DNA from: Leptospira fletcheri
GTDB lineage: Bacteria; Spirochaetota; Leptospiria; Leptospirales; Leptospiraceae
Assembly: GCF_004769195.1 (NCBI RefSeq)
Contig: NZ_RQET01000004.1
Location: 1,336,602 to 1,400,601 of the forward strand
Reading direction: 5' to 3'
Length of the DNA: 64,000 nucleotides
How positions within the stretch are numbered: the first letter of the stretch is position 1; the number at the start of each line of letters is the position of its first letter. The notes below the pieces were generated by a model that saw nothing but the letters and a program-made list of their open reading frames with translations, did no database searches and was not told where the DNA came from. Both the position numbers and the translations under genes were made by a program. Below are positions 36,138-45,321 of the stretch, piece after piece.

Positions 36138-38084
36138 GTGCTTGGAGGATCTCCCACATCCACAGAATTCAAACTAGAGCGTAGCTTTCGCGTCCGCTTG
36201 TACTTGTTTTCCGGATTCGTGGTTTTTACCCTTGCCGCCTTCGTGATCCAGCTTTTTAATCTGCAAATCGTCCAAGGAACGGACAACTCCTTAAAGGCGG
36301 AAAAGTTCGTTCGTAAGAGCGAAACGATTCCGGCCGCTCGGGGAGAAATGTTCGACCGGAACTTTCTGACTCCGGAAACCTCGATGGCTTTGGTCTCGAA
36401 TTATTCCAGTTTGGATGCCGTATTAAATACTTCTCTTTTGAAATACGATCCTTCTAGGGTTCGGAAGTTTTTGCATGAATTTGCGAGAACGCTTTCCATT
36501 CCCATGTCCTATTACGAAGAGGATCTGATCGAACCGAGATTCTCCAAGAACATCAAATCCAAAAAGCCGTTCGTTCTTTTGGAAGCGATCAGCAAAGCAC
36601 AACAAGAACGGATCTCGGTATTCGATACAGTCTCCAAATACGTGGTTCTGGTTCCTTCTCCCCGTAGGATCTACAAAATGGGGCCGGCGTTGGCGCATGT
36701 GACCGGATATATCGGGAAGCCTTCCAAAGCGGACCTTTTGACTCGCGAAATTAAATCCTACCAATGGCTCGGAAAAAGCGGTTTGGAATTGGAATACGAC
36801 GAACGTCTCCGCGGAACGGACGGTTTCCGAATCCAAAAGAGAAGTTCCGAAGGAAATATCGAGGAAGAGAGAGTCGTAGAGCATTCGACTCCAGGAAATA
36901 ATTTAATTCTTACCATCGATAAGGACATTCAAATTGCGGCTTACAAAGCTCTGAAGGGCGCCAGAGGTACTGCCATTGCAATCCGTCCGGCCACGGGAGA
37001 GGTTCTGGCGATGGCCTCGAACCCCAGTTTCGATCCCAACGTGCTTTCGGGAAAGAATCGTTCCGAGAGAACCTCCCATTACCGGAGAGTGGATGGGAAC
37101 GGAGGTTTCTTAAACTTATCCATCCAGTCGAAGTTTCCTCCGGCTTCCACTTACAAGACTTTGGTGGCTTTGGCTGCTTTGGAAAGCGGGCATAAGGTGG
37201 ATTATACTCCTGAGACCACTTATAGTTGCAACGGTAGTTTCGTTCTAAAGTCGACGTTTGCGGGGGTTCCCGACCAGATTTTTCTTTGTTGGGAAAAGGG
37301 AGGGCACGGAACAAACGATCTGGCCCACGCATTGCAAAAGTCCTGTTCCGTTTATTTTTATAATTTAGGTTATAAGTTGGGATCGGATCCGATCCTCACC
37401 TATTCCAGACTTTTCGGATTGGATAATAAGACGAATATCGATCTGCCGGATGAGAAGCAGGGCTTTGTACCTTCTTCAGCATGGAAAAAGAGAACCTATG
37501 GAACGAAATGGTTCGACGGAGATACGATCAATCTTTCCATCGGCCAAGGGTTCATGTCCGTTACCCCCCTGGGTATGGCCTTGTTTTATGCAGGATTATT
37601 GAATCGAGGACAGATCTATCAGCCTTATATCGTAAGCGAAATCAGGGATCCCGTCGATAATTCCATCATCAATCGCACGGAGCCCCAGTTGCTTCGGGAT
37701 ATTCCCATCCAGCCTTCGACCGTAGAGGCGATTAAGGCCGGTTTGCGCTTGGTGGTAAAAAGCGGAACTGCGGCGTACGTTTTGAACAAACCAGGGTTGC
37801 CGGATATCGCGGGTAAGACTGGAACCGCACAGACCAGACGTCGCGGAGCCTCCGGGTCCAATCACGCCTGGTTTATCGGGTATGCTCCGGCCAGTGCTCC
37901 GGTAAGCGAACAGGTATTGGTCGCGGTCTTCGTGGAATACGGAATCGGAGGGGCTGCAGGAGCGGCCCCCGTTGCGCGCGAAATGTTTCGAGCCGCCTTT
38001 CCTCCGGGTAGTTTTAAACGGGTAATAGAATCTCCGGAGCCTGGGGCTCCGGTACTTCCGGAGAAATCCAATGATGTCAGATAG
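36138..38084 (+). CDS. mrdA: Elongation-specific class B penicillin-binding protein PBP2
   Basis: 648 residues, GTG start directly after the mreD stop. N-terminal anchor ([24 protein letters not shown]), pedestal domain with ARGEMFDRN, and transpeptidase with PPASTYKT (Ser337, Lys340) and KTG (Lys560 in [13 protein letters not shown]). It cross-links nascent strands made by RodA. The C-terminal region overlaps rodA by 14 bases. Context makes it PBP2 and not PBP3/FtsI. Confidence 0.95.
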   Translation: MLGGSPTSTEFKLERSFRVRLYLFSGFVVFTLAAFVIQLFNLQIVQGTDNSLKAEKFVRKSETIPAARGEMFDRNFLTPETSMALVSNYSSLDAVLNTSLLKYDPSRVRKFLHEFARTLSIPMSYYEEDLIEPRFSKNIKSKKPFVLLEAISKAQQERISVFDTVSKYVVLVPSPRRIYKMGPALAHVTGYIGKPSKADLLTREIKSYQWLGKSGLELEYDERLRGTDGFRIQKRSSEGNIEEERVVEHSTPGNNLILTIDKDIQIAAYKALKGARGTAIAIRPATGEVLAMASNPSFDPNVLSGKNRSERTSHYRRVDGNGGFLNLSIQSKFPPASTYKTLVALAALESGHKVDYTPETTYSCNGSFVLKSTFAGVPDQIFLCWEKGGHGTNDLAHALQKSCSVYFYNLGYKLGSDPILTYSRLFGLDNKTNIDLPDEKQGFVPSSAWKKRTYGTKWFDGDTINLSIGQGFMSVTPLGMALFYAGLLNRGQIYQPYIVSEIRDPVDNSIINRTEPQLLRDIPIQPSTVEAIKAGLRLVVKSGTAAYVLNKPGLPDIAGKTGTAQTRRRGASGSNHAWFIGYAPASAPVSEQVLVAVFVEYGIGGAAGAAPVAREMFRAAFPPGSFKRVIESPEPGAPVLPEKSNDVR

Positions 38085-39591
38085 ATCCATCGACCGAATC
38101 GATTATTTTCTCGTAATCTCCGTAGTGATCGTCGTTCTTTGCAGTATCCTGACCCTGTACTCCCAGGAATACAATTTCGACGACCAAGGGGTCGGTCTTT
38201 TCGGACACAAATGGGCAAGACAATTTTTGTATTTCGTCGTAGGTCTGGCCGTGATGTGGTTCCTCTCCAGAGTAAACTATCAATTGATCGGGGCTTACGC
38301 GTTAGTAATTTATTTATTTGTAATCTTTCTTCTTGTCCTTACTTTGATACCGGGAATCGGATATCTTCCTTCGGGAAGAGGAGCCCGGTCTTGGCTTAAG
38401 ATAGGACCGGTCGGAATCCAGGCCTCCGAGTTCGCCAAACTTTCCACGGTGATCCTTTTGGGGCAATATCTGGTGCTGCGCGAAAAAGAAATGAAGAAAA
38501 TCACGGTTTTGATTCTTCCGTTCGTCATCGTGCTCGTGCCCATGGCCTTGATTTTACTTCAACCGGACTTCGGGACAGCGGTGTCTTTTCTTCCTATCCT
38601 TTTTACGATGCTGTTTCTGGGAGGAGCGGACTACCTGCATATCAGTTCGTTTTTGACCTTAGGAGGAGTTTCTCTTCTGATTCCTATGTACGTCGAATAC
38701 TCCAGGCTGACTCTTTTGAACGACATAGCGGCCTTTCTGCAAAAGACAGGAAAAACGGACCTATTGTCCATCGTAAACCGTCTCGGGGGTAAGGTCTGGC
38801 AGGTCTTGGACGGAAAGGAAATCCCCGGAGCGAATCTTACCCCAAAAACCTTGGCTTCTTTGCGGGAGGCGGTGGATCAGGTCACCGATCTGGAGGCAAG
38901 TTTCGTATTTAAACTTTTTTCCAATCAGACATTGCTGATCGGGATGGGGATCACTTTGATAGCCTTGAGCGTGACCATGATTTTGCTTAGGATCGCCAGG
39001 GGAGCAAGAACATTACGCACTTATTATATACCGCTTGGAATCGTGGGGATTAGCATCTTATCCGCCGTGGTAGTGATGAAGACGGTTCCTTTCCGGGAGA
39101 ATCAGGTCATTCGTTTGACCGCATTTTTGAATCCGGACGAATTCAAGCAGGGAGCAGGGTACCAACTCAGAGCTTCGAAACCTGCCGTAGGTTCCGGTAA
39201 GCTGGTGGGAAAAGGTTTTTTGAACGCGGAGATGACGGAAGGGAAGATCCCTCACGTTCCGGAATCCAGTACGGATTTTATTTTCGCTTCTTGGGCGGAG
39301 CAGACGGGCTTTATCGGTTCCGTATTCCTTTTGTTTTTTCTGTTTTCCATTCCGCTTCGCGGACTACAGATCAGTTACGAAAGTAAGGACAGGTTCGGTT
39401 CCCTCCTTGCATCAGGGATCGTGGCCTTGCTGTTTTATCACATGGCGATCAATATCGGGATCGTGATCGGTTTGATGCCGGTGACCGGAATTCCATTGTC
39501 CTTTATGAGTTATGGCGGTTCCCACTTGATCATGTCCATGACGGCGGCGGGTATTATCCTTTCCATTAAGATGAGAAAACATGCGAACTAA
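38071..39591 (+). CDS. rodA: SEDS peptidoglycan polymerase RodA, enlarged
   Basis: 506 residues, against about 370 for E. coli RodA. Motifs of the SEDS family are present: [36 protein letters not shown], and the C-terminal [25 protein letters not shown] and [15 protein letters not shown]. The extra length is a block of about 120 residues around 205-325 between the first and second halves, which includes soluble sequence ([20 protein letters not shown] ... [19 protein letters not shown]) followed by an additional hydrophobic segment. Start ATG 38071 or 38074, overlapping pbp2. Confidence 0.92.
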   Translation: MMSDRSIDRIDYFLVISVVIVVLCSILTLYSQEYNFDDQGVGLFGHKWARQFLYFVVGLAVMWFLSRVNYQLIGAYALVIYLFVIFLLVLTLIPGIGYLPSGRGARSWLKIGPVGIQASEFAKLSTVILLGQYLVLREKEMKKITVLILPFVIVLVPMALILLQPDFGTAVSFLPILFTMLFLGGADYLHISSFLTLGGVSLLIPMYVEYSRLTLLNDIAAFLQKTGKTDLLSIVNRLGGKVWQVLDGKEIPGANLTPKTLASLREAVDQVTDLEASFVFKLFSNQTLLIGMGITLIALSVTMILLRIARGARTLRTYYIPLGIVGISILSAVVVMKTVPFRENQVIRLTAFLNPDEFKQGAGYQLRASKPAVGSGKLVGKGFLNAEMTEGKIPHVPESSTDFIFASWAEQTGFIGSVFLLFFLFSIPLRGLQISYESKDRFGSLLASGIVALLFYHMAINIGIVIGLMPVTGIPLSFMSYGGSHLIMSMTAAGIILSIKMRKHAN

Positions 39592-39593
39592 TT

Positions 39594-40385
39594 ATGGAAC
39601 GAGTCAAAGATTCAAGGTTTCTATTCGATCTTAAGCGCAAATTCCGATATATCCTGGAAGAGGTGGAAAAAAGCACGTTCGATCGAAATACGGAAGTTCG
39701 GGAACTCGAATCTCTTTGGGAGGAGATGTTTACGATCGCTTCCCGTAGCGATGCCCCGTATTTCCGCGCAAGACTCGTCAATCTAAAGAGACAGTTGGAC
39801 GGTTTTGTCAGGAATAAGGCGTACGAAAAGAGGGAGTTCGACATCCTGTACCGCCAATTGGATAAAATCCGAAAAAACGATCTGGTGGATTTTCTGGACG
39901 AATCGATGCGGGCCAAACTGGAAAGAATCGCGGAGGCTTCTACCTTAAATCGTTCTTTAGAGCAAGCGCCGAGTATCGAAGGTTTTACCTTTTCCGGAAT
40001 TCCTCTATTTCTCACGTTTCGGTGCGGTACCGTTTTCTTTATCGTGAAAAGCGGCCCGAAGAAGATCTTTCGAAACATCGACAGATCGAAAGAGAAAGTA
40101 TTGTACGAAGGAAAGAAATATCCGATCTTTCCGGGGCGTTCGATTTATTTTTCCTGGGAAGAGGAGAAAAATTGGGAGTCGGAACCGGGCAATCTTTTGA
40201 TGATCCGGCATAACAAAGGACTTCGATTTTTTAGATACGATTCTTTGGGAGATACGTTTCGGATTCCGGAAGATACGTTTCAGCGTCGACTGAAGAAAGT
40301 GGAAGACACGATTGGACAGGCGGGAATTCAGAAATATTTCCGGAAAGCCGGGGTTCGATATTATTATATTCCGGAAGAGGAATAG
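39594..40385 (+). CDS. Unknown soluble protein, last gene of the mre operon
   Basis: 263 residues beginning 2 bases after the rodA stop, so almost certainly co-transcribed with it. No signal peptide or membrane segment. The N-terminal half (1-115) is charged and helical, probably coiled coil (FLFDLKRKFRYILEEVEKS, RLVNLKRQLDGFVRNKAYEKREFDILYRQLDKI). The C-terminal half (~125-263) is predicted beta-rich, with FTFSGIPLFLTFRCGTVFFIV and KKYPIFPGRSIYFSW; this vaguely recalls a CheW-like fold, but I do not claim it. Position suggests a role near the elongation machinery. Confidence 0.75.
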   Translation: MERVKDSRFLFDLKRKFRYILEEVEKSTFDRNTEVRELESLWEEMFTIASRSDAPYFRARLVNLKRQLDGFVRNKAYEKREFDILYRQLDKIRKNDLVDFLDESMRAKLERIAEASTLNRSLEQAPSIEGFTFSGIPLFLTFRCGTVFFIVKSGPKKIFRNIDRSKEKVLYEGKKYPIFPGRSIYFSWEEEKNWESEPGNLLMIRHNKGLRFFRYDSLGDTFRIPEDTFQRRLKKVEDTIGQAGIQKYFRKAGVRYYYIPEEE

Positions 40386-40446
40386 AAGTCTCTAGAAGAT
40401 CGTTCCGCCGGCTCGGCGAGACGGCCCCTTCCTAAGTCTAATTTTC

Positions 40447-40965
40447 ATGAAAATCAACTTGCTCGGCGTTTCCGGTAGTCTCCGGAAAAATTCCACGAAT
40501 ACGAAATTATTGAAAACGATCGGAGTGCTCGGCCGGGAACACTTTAACTTGGAAATCTTCTCCGATTTAGATCTGCTTCCTCCCTTTTCTCCGGACCGGG
40601 AAGTGGAATTGCAGAAGAGTTCGAAACATCTCGGAGATTGGCGTAACCATCTGCAAGCGGCGGACGCTCTGATTTTTGCCTGTCCCGAATACGGGCATGG
40701 GGTTCCCGGAGTTTTGAAGAACGCTTTGGATTGGGTGGTCGGCTCCGGAGAGCTTGTAGACAAACCTGTCGGGATTACGAACGCTTATGCCATCCGGTCT
40801 CGCGGAACCTTCGCCCTCCGATCTCTGGCAGAAACTCTCCGCGCGATGAATGCACATGTTGTTGAACAGAGGCCGCTTTCTCCGGAGGACGATCCAGGGA
40901 TTTGGTCCAACGGAGTCCGGGAGATCTTAGAATCCCTATGCGCAGTTCCTCGGACTCGTATATAG
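40447..40965 (+). CDS. NADPH-dependent FMN reductase family protein
   Basis: 172 residues of flavodoxin-like fold. The family motif INLLGVSGSLRKNSTNTKLL forms the FMN phosphate site, and ADALIFACPEYGHGVPGVLKNALDWV is the second flavin-binding loop and helix. It would reduce FMN, quinones or azo/metal substrates using NAD(P)H; the substrate cannot be read from sequence. Apparently single-gene. Confidence 0.9.
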   Translation: MKINLLGVSGSLRKNSTNTKLLKTIGVLGREHFNLEIFSDLDLLPPFSPDREVELQKSSKHLGDWRNHLQAADALIFACPEYGHGVPGVLKNALDWVVGSGELVDKPVGITNAYAIRSRGTFALRSLAETLRAMNAHVVEQRPLSPEDDPGIWSNGVREILESLCAVPRTRI

Positions 40966-41070
40966 GTGAATTTGAAATTTAGAGAAGAAGTTCTTTGGCA
41001 GGACGCGGCAACGATACGTAGGGTGCGAAGCAGTCGCGGGGACGGAAGGCTATTTGTGAGAGACAGATGG

Positions 41071-41138
41071 AAAGGCCGCGACCGAAGCGATAGCGCAGCC
41101 CGGAGTAGCGTGACCGGAGCGAAGCGGCGGGGCCGCCA
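41071..41138. repeat. GC-rich intergenic repeat with GCGAAGCG-type units
   Basis: A 68-base GC-rich block between the FMN reductase gene and the DUF1858-type gene. It begins AAAGGCCGCGACC and ends GGGGCCGCCA, and contains iterated short units (GCGACCGAAGCG, GATAGCGCAGC, GTAGCGTGACC, GGAGCGAAGCGGC). An open frame crosses it but the product is Arg/Ser-rich low complexity. It looks like a dispersed intergenic repeat; only one copy is in this window. Confidence 0.4.
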
Positions 41139-41150
41139 CATTCCGGAGAT

Positions 41151-41375
41151 TTATTCCTCGTCTTCGAGTAAATTGTTCAGGCTTTCGATCAGCACTTCCA
41201 CTTCTACGCCATAGCCCATGCAAACCTGTTCGATGGTTTCCAATTCGTTGATCGAGCAGTGGGAACAGCCTCCCAAATGGTAGCTGGAAAATACGAGACC
41301 TGCTTCCGGATGGAGAGCGATTGCTTCTCCCACCGTCATTTCCTTATAAAATCTTGGCTTGACCGCTTCCGACAT
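41151..41375 (-). CDS. DUF1858-type small CxxC protein
   Basis: 74 residues. The sequence TVGEAIALHPEAGLVFSSYHLGGCSHCSINELETIEQVCMGYG matches the small proteins called hybrid-cluster-associated redox disulfide (DUF1858), with the Cys37-x2-Cys40 pair and a later Cys52. Members may bind a cofactor or act as thiol redox proteins; none has a firm biochemical role that I know. Divergent from the PTPS-like gene, with 67 bases between the starts. Confidence 0.8.
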   Translation of the reverse strand: MSEAVKPRFYKEMTVGEAIALHPEAGLVFSSYHLGGCSHCSINELETIEQVCMGYGVEVEVLIESLNNLLEDEE

Positions 41376-41442
41376 ACGGAAATTCTCCTATTAGTACGGG
41401 TTTCCTTCCAATATATAGACTCCCGGATCCTTAGTCAATACC

Positions 41443-41850
41443 ATGTTTTTTCAGGAAACGGGCAAGTTCTATATCAGGATCGAAGAAAGATTCGAATCCT
41501 CTCATTTTTTATACAAATACTTCCAGGACGGTTCGGATGAGCCGATTCACGGGCATTCCTTTAAGGTGGAAGTCTATCTTTCCGGAAAACGGAATATCGG
41601 GGAGGATGGCATTAGTTTCGATTTTCTGACCTCCAAAAAGAGGCTGCGGGAACTGGTATCCGAGCTGGACCATATCCTGATCAACCAGCATGCCGATTTT
41701 ATCCGTACGAATCCCACTTCCGAGAATATGGCCAGATGGTTCTACCATCACATCAAAGATAGCGTACACGCGTCCTCGGGAAGAGTGGATCGGATCGTGA
41801 TCCATGAAGGTCCCGAGAACCTGGCTTTTTTCGAACCTTCGGAAGGTTGA
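41443..41850 (+). CDS. 6-pyruvoyltetrahydropterin synthase-like protein, glutamate-type (PTPS-III)
   Basis: 135 residues, T-fold enzyme. Zinc ligands are His21, His36 and His38 (FESSHFL and PIHGHSF) and PTSENMARWFYHHI is the family motif. The whole protein lacks cysteine, so the catalytic Cys of QueD and true PTPS is missing; Glu33 lies three residues before the HGH motif. Such a change defines the PTPS-III group, which is known to make 6-hydroxymethyldihydropterin directly from dihydroneopterin triphosphate and to replace FolB in folate synthesis, including in spirochaetes. So folate synthesis is the more likely role than queuosine. Confidence 0.85.
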   Translation: MFFQETGKFYIRIEERFESSHFLYKYFQDGSDEPIHGHSFKVEVYLSGKRNIGEDGISFDFLTSKKRLRELVSELDHILINQHADFIRTNPTSENMARWFYHHIKDSVHASSGRVDRIVIHEGPENLAFFEPSEG

Positions 41851-41870
41851 TCGGAAGTTTTCCGATTCGT

Positions 41871-42296
41871 TTAGAATTTCCCGTACGTAACCAAAAACAA
41901 TAAGTGGCAGACGGCAAACGCGGAGGTGAAATAAAAACCGATGCGCAGAGGCTTTGGAAGATATTGGATTCCGCACACGATCGAATGAAAGGCCAGAAAG
42001 CCCAACGCGATGAAATTCGTCCAAAGTGCAGCCTTTACGGGAGCCGGGTCCGCACCGAAAAGTAGAATTAACGTGGTGGGCAAGAGTCCTAAAAAACTCA
42101 TGAATCCGCCGGTAGCGATCCAAATCATCAAAATCAATCTGGATTGTCTTTCGTCCGGATGTTGGAACGCGGAAATCGCTCCTCCGACGATCAACTGGTG
42201 CAGAAAACCGTGGCCGGCATACAGGATACTCGCAGCTAAAAACAGGATCGTAGGAAGGTCGAAACGGATCCAAAAGTCGGGTGAGGAATGGTCCAC
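41871..42296 (-). CDS. Small integral membrane protein, unknown
   Basis: 141 residues with four predicted membrane segments (PTILFLAASILYAGHGFLH, LILMIWIATGGFMSFLGLL, FIALGFLAFHSIVCGI, FYFTSAFAVCHLLFLV). GTG start at 42296. No enzymatic motif; two conserved-looking histidines lie in membrane segments (GHGFLH and AFHS). It converges with the PTPS gene and is divergent from the acetoacetyl-CoA synthetase gene. Confidence 0.7.
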   Translation of the reverse strand: MDHSSPDFWIRFDLPTILFLAASILYAGHGFLHQLIVGGAISAFQHPDERQSRLILMIWIATGGFMSFLGLLPTTLILLFGADPAPVKAALWTNFIALGFLAFHSIVCGIQYLPKPLRIGFYFTSAFAVCHLLFLVTYGKF

Positions 42297-42374
42297 GTCA
42301 CATACTTATGATTTTCACCTTGGTTGCTCAACTAAATTCCTGTTGACCTTGTCGGGATTTTTCTCAAGCATTCA

Positions 42375-44348
42375 ATGCCTAAGATGAATCGACCGCTTTG
42401 GCAACCGGATCCGGAGCAAATTCGGATCTCTCGAATGACCCACTTCCAATCCTTCGTGGAGGAAAAAGTCGGAAGCAAATTCGCGGACTATCGGAGTTTG
42501 CATTCCTGGTCCGTGAAAGAGTTTCCTCGCTTTTGGGAATTGCTCTGGGAGTATGCGCCCGTTCTCCATTCCAAACCGTACGAGGAAGTCTTCCACAGAG
42601 GAAGGACGTTCCGCGAATCCCGTTTTTTTCCTGGAGCAAGGTTGAACTTTGCGGAAAATCTTTTGCGAAGGAAAGACGAAGGCATTGCCATTCAATACAT
42701 CGGGGAAAGCGGAGCTAGAGCGAAAGTGCCTTTCTCCGAACTCAGGAGCCGTGTAGGTTCTCTGGCGGCTTATCTTCGGGCCCTAGGAGTGTCGCCGGGA
42801 GATCGGGTCGCCGGTCTGATGCCGAACGTTCCTGATACCGTGGTTTCCATGTTGGCGACGACTTCGATCGGAGCAGTCTGGTCCTCCTGTTCCCCGGATT
42901 TCGGTGCAAAAGGGGTTTTGGACCGTTTCGGCCAGATTCGCCCGAAGGTTCTCGTGACTACCGACCGTTACGAATTCAAGGGAAAGAGTCTTCCTTTAGC
43001 AGGAATCGTTCAGGAAATTACCAAGGAGCTTCCCGACCTAAAAACCGTTCTTGTGTCGGAGTATCCTTCCGTCGAAGTCGCTTCGAATTCCCCTAAAATG
43101 CACGACTTCCCGCCCATATCGATCTCTTTGGCGGACGCGGAACGTAGTTTTCCAGGAACCGAACCTAGATTCGAACAATTGCCCTTCGATCATCCGGTTT
43201 ATATCATGTACTCTTCCGGGACCACCGGGTTGCCGAAATGTATGGTACAAGGACCCGGGGTTTTTTTGAATCATTGGAAGGAACTGGCCTTGCATACCGG
43301 TCTTCAGCCCGATGATCGTATTTTTTATTACACTACCTGCGGCTGGATGATGTGGAATTGGTTGGTAAGTTCCCTTTCCATCGGAGCGACGATCCAACTT
43401 TTCGACGGAAACCCGTTTTATCCGGATCCTGGAGTTTTGTTTCGGATGATGTCCGAGTTGCGGACGGATATTTTCGGAGTCGGCGCAAAATACATTTTAA
43501 GTCTGGAAAAGGAGGGATTTCGACCGACGCAGGATCTTTCCGGATTACGTGCGGTGCTTTCCACCGGTTCGCCTCTGCCGGCTTACGGGTTTCGATACGT
43601 TTACGAATCCTGGAAAAAGGACCTGAGACTTTCCTCCATTTCCGGAGGAACGGATTTGAACGGATGTTTTGCATTAGGAAATCCTAATTTACCTGTATAC
43701 GCCGGGGAATTGCAGTGCATTGGTCTCGGTATGTCCGTTAAAATTTTCGATGATACGGGTAAGCCTATGGAGAAGGGGAAGGGCGAATTGGTTTGCACGG
43801 AGCCTTTTCCTTCCATGCCTTTGGAATTCTGGAACGATCCCGACGGCAAAAAATACGGTTCCGCTTATTTCGACGTATTCCCGGAGGTTTGGCGTCACGG
43901 GGATTTCGCGGAGATCACCGATGAAGGCGGAATGGTCGTCTACGGGCGATCCGACGCGACTTTGAATCCGGGAGGAGTCAGGATCGGAACGGCGGATCTG
44001 TATACTCTGCTGGAGACGATCAGCGAAATTGCGGATTCGGTCGTAATCGGTCAGGACTGGAAGGACGACGTACGGGTGATTCTATTCCTGAAAATGGTTC
44101 CTGGTAAGGCGCTTACCGGTGAATTCGAAACTTTTATAAGAAAGGAGATCAAGGAGAAGGTTTCTCCGCGTCATGTTCCGGCAAAAATCCTGGCGGTCTC
44201 CGATATTCCCTATACTAGAAATATGAAGAAGGTGGAGATTGCGGTGAAAAGAACCGTCCAGGGAGAGACAGTGCCGAATAAGGACGCTCTCGCAAATCCG
44301 GAATGCCTGGAATCCTTCGCGAATCTACCCGAGTTGCAGGTAGACTGA
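42375..44348 (+). CDS. Acetoacetyl-CoA synthetase
   Basis: 657 residues, acyl-adenylate-forming enzyme. The N-terminal region (PLWQPDPEQIRISRMTHFQS, FPRFWELLWEYAPV, FPGARLNFAENLL) and internal SSCSPDFGAKGVLDRFGQI and TCGWMMWNWLVSSL are typical of acetoacetyl-CoA synthetases rather than acetyl-CoA synthetases. The ATP motif is MYSSGTTGLPKCMVQG; the hinge is YGRSDATLNPGGVRIG; and the late PYTRNMKKVEIAVK holds the catalytic Lys. It activates acetoacetate for use as carbon or for polymer/lipid synthesis. Confidence 0.93.
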   Translation: MPKMNRPLWQPDPEQIRISRMTHFQSFVEEKVGSKFADYRSLHSWSVKEFPRFWELLWEYAPVLHSKPYEEVFHRGRTFRESRFFPGARLNFAENLLRRKDEGIAIQYIGESGARAKVPFSELRSRVGSLAAYLRALGVSPGDRVAGLMPNVPDTVVSMLATTSIGAVWSSCSPDFGAKGVLDRFGQIRPKVLVTTDRYEFKGKSLPLAGIVQEITKELPDLKTVLVSEYPSVEVASNSPKMHDFPPISISLADAERSFPGTEPRFEQLPFDHPVYIMYSSGTTGLPKCMVQGPGVFLNHWKELALHTGLQPDDRIFYYTTCGWMMWNWLVSSLSIGATIQLFDGNPFYPDPGVLFRMMSELRTDIFGVGAKYILSLEKEGFRPTQDLSGLRAVLSTGSPLPAYGFRYVYESWKKDLRLSSISGGTDLNGCFALGNPNLPVYAGELQCIGLGMSVKIFDDTGKPMEKGKGELVCTEPFPSMPLEFWNDPDGKKYGSAYFDVFPEVWRHGDFAEITDEGGMVVYGRSDATLNPGGVRIGTADLYTLLETISEIADSVVIGQDWKDDVRVILFLKMVPGKALTGEFETFIRKEIKEKVSPRHVPAKILAVSDIPYTRNMKKVEIAVKRTVQGETVPNKDALANPECLESFANLPELQVD

Positions 44349-44399
44349 TCGTTTGCGGAAAACGTTTTTCCCTTGTGCAAGGACGCAATCGGAATTAGA

Positions 44400-45290
44400 A
44401 TGTTCGGAAAAAGCGGGTTCCTTTCCGGAATGAGTTTCTATCTTTCTAAACCGTTTTGCTTCGTCGGTTCCCTTTTTTTGTTTCTCTTCTCGGTCTCTTT
44501 GACTGCGCAGGGCGATTTTTCCAATTCCAGATTGCAGGACATTCAGAAACGAGGCGAATTACGGGTCACCGGAAATCGGACCTTTGCTCCTTTTTACATA
44601 GACAACCCCAAAGAGGGTTTTCCAGGATTCGATGCCGAATTGGGAAAGAGATATGCCGATTTTTTAGGAGTAAAATACGTTTTTATTCCCAAACCGGAGT
44701 TCGAGGATTTTGCGGAAGCGGTTCAGAAAGGAGAGGCGGATTTGGCTCTGTCGGGAGTAACTACCACTTTAGAACGCTCTAAAGTGATTCAGCTCAGTAA
44801 ACCGTATCTGGTTTCCACACCTTCGGCACTGGTTCGAAAATCGGTTCTTCCTCCTCCGCCGGAAGGGAATATTATTACTACGCAATATTTCAGAAGTATT
44901 AAGGACCTAGGCGATTTGAACGGAGTGAGTTTTGCGGTGCGCGCTTTTTCCGGAAGCCATGAATACCTACTGCGTACGTTTCCGAATTCCAGAATTTTCA
45001 CCTATGGTAGTTTGGACGGGGCTTGGAAGGCGGTGCGGGAAGGTACGGCGAATTGCTTGGTGGCGGAAGCGTACCATATCAAGGGAATTCTTCTACTGCA
45101 GCCTTCGATCGCGTCCAGCTATCGTCCTTTGTTGGAGGCGGTACAAGAGGATCATATCGCGGCCTTACTGCCCAAATCGGATTTGGTCTATTTGAGAAAT
45201 TTCGAATTTTTTATCTCGGAATTGAAGAGAAAGGGAGATCTAAAAGCTCTTGAAGATAAATATTTTAATTCGGGAGACTGGGTACGATAG
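44400..45290 (+). CDS. Periplasmic amino-acid-type solute-binding protein (SBP family 3)
   Basis: 296 residues from ATG 44400; TTG 44373 and ATG 44430 also work and all keep the signal peptide (FVGSLFLFLFSVSLTAQG). Family-3 motif: LQDIQKRGELRVTGNRTFAPFYI, GFPGFDAELGKRYADFLGV, and GEADLALSGVTTTLERSKVIQLSKPYL. No ABC permease or ATPase gene is next to it, so it is an orphan or has a different job such as sensing. It follows the AACS gene by 51 bases and might be read through from it. Confidence 0.82.
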   Translation: MFGKSGFLSGMSFYLSKPFCFVGSLFLFLFSVSLTAQGDFSNSRLQDIQKRGELRVTGNRTFAPFYIDNPKEGFPGFDAELGKRYADFLGVKYVFIPKPEFEDFAEAVQKGEADLALSGVTTTLERSKVIQLSKPYLVSTPSALVRKSVLPPPPEGNIITTQYFRSIKDLGDLNGVSFAVRAFSGSHEYLLRTFPNSRIFTYGSLDGAWKAVREGTANCLVAEAYHIKGILLLQPSIASSYRPLLEAVQEDHIAALLPKSDLVYLRNFEFFISELKRKGDLKALEDKYFNSGDWVR

Positions 45291-45321
45291 GATTTTTTCC
45301 TAGATTCCGCCGGATTCCAGG

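Noticed and set aside
40966..41214. Open frame of 82 codons after the FMN reductase gene
   Set aside because: It runs through the GC-rich repeat, codes Arg/Ser low-complexity sequence, and overlaps the real DUF1858-type gene on the other strand.
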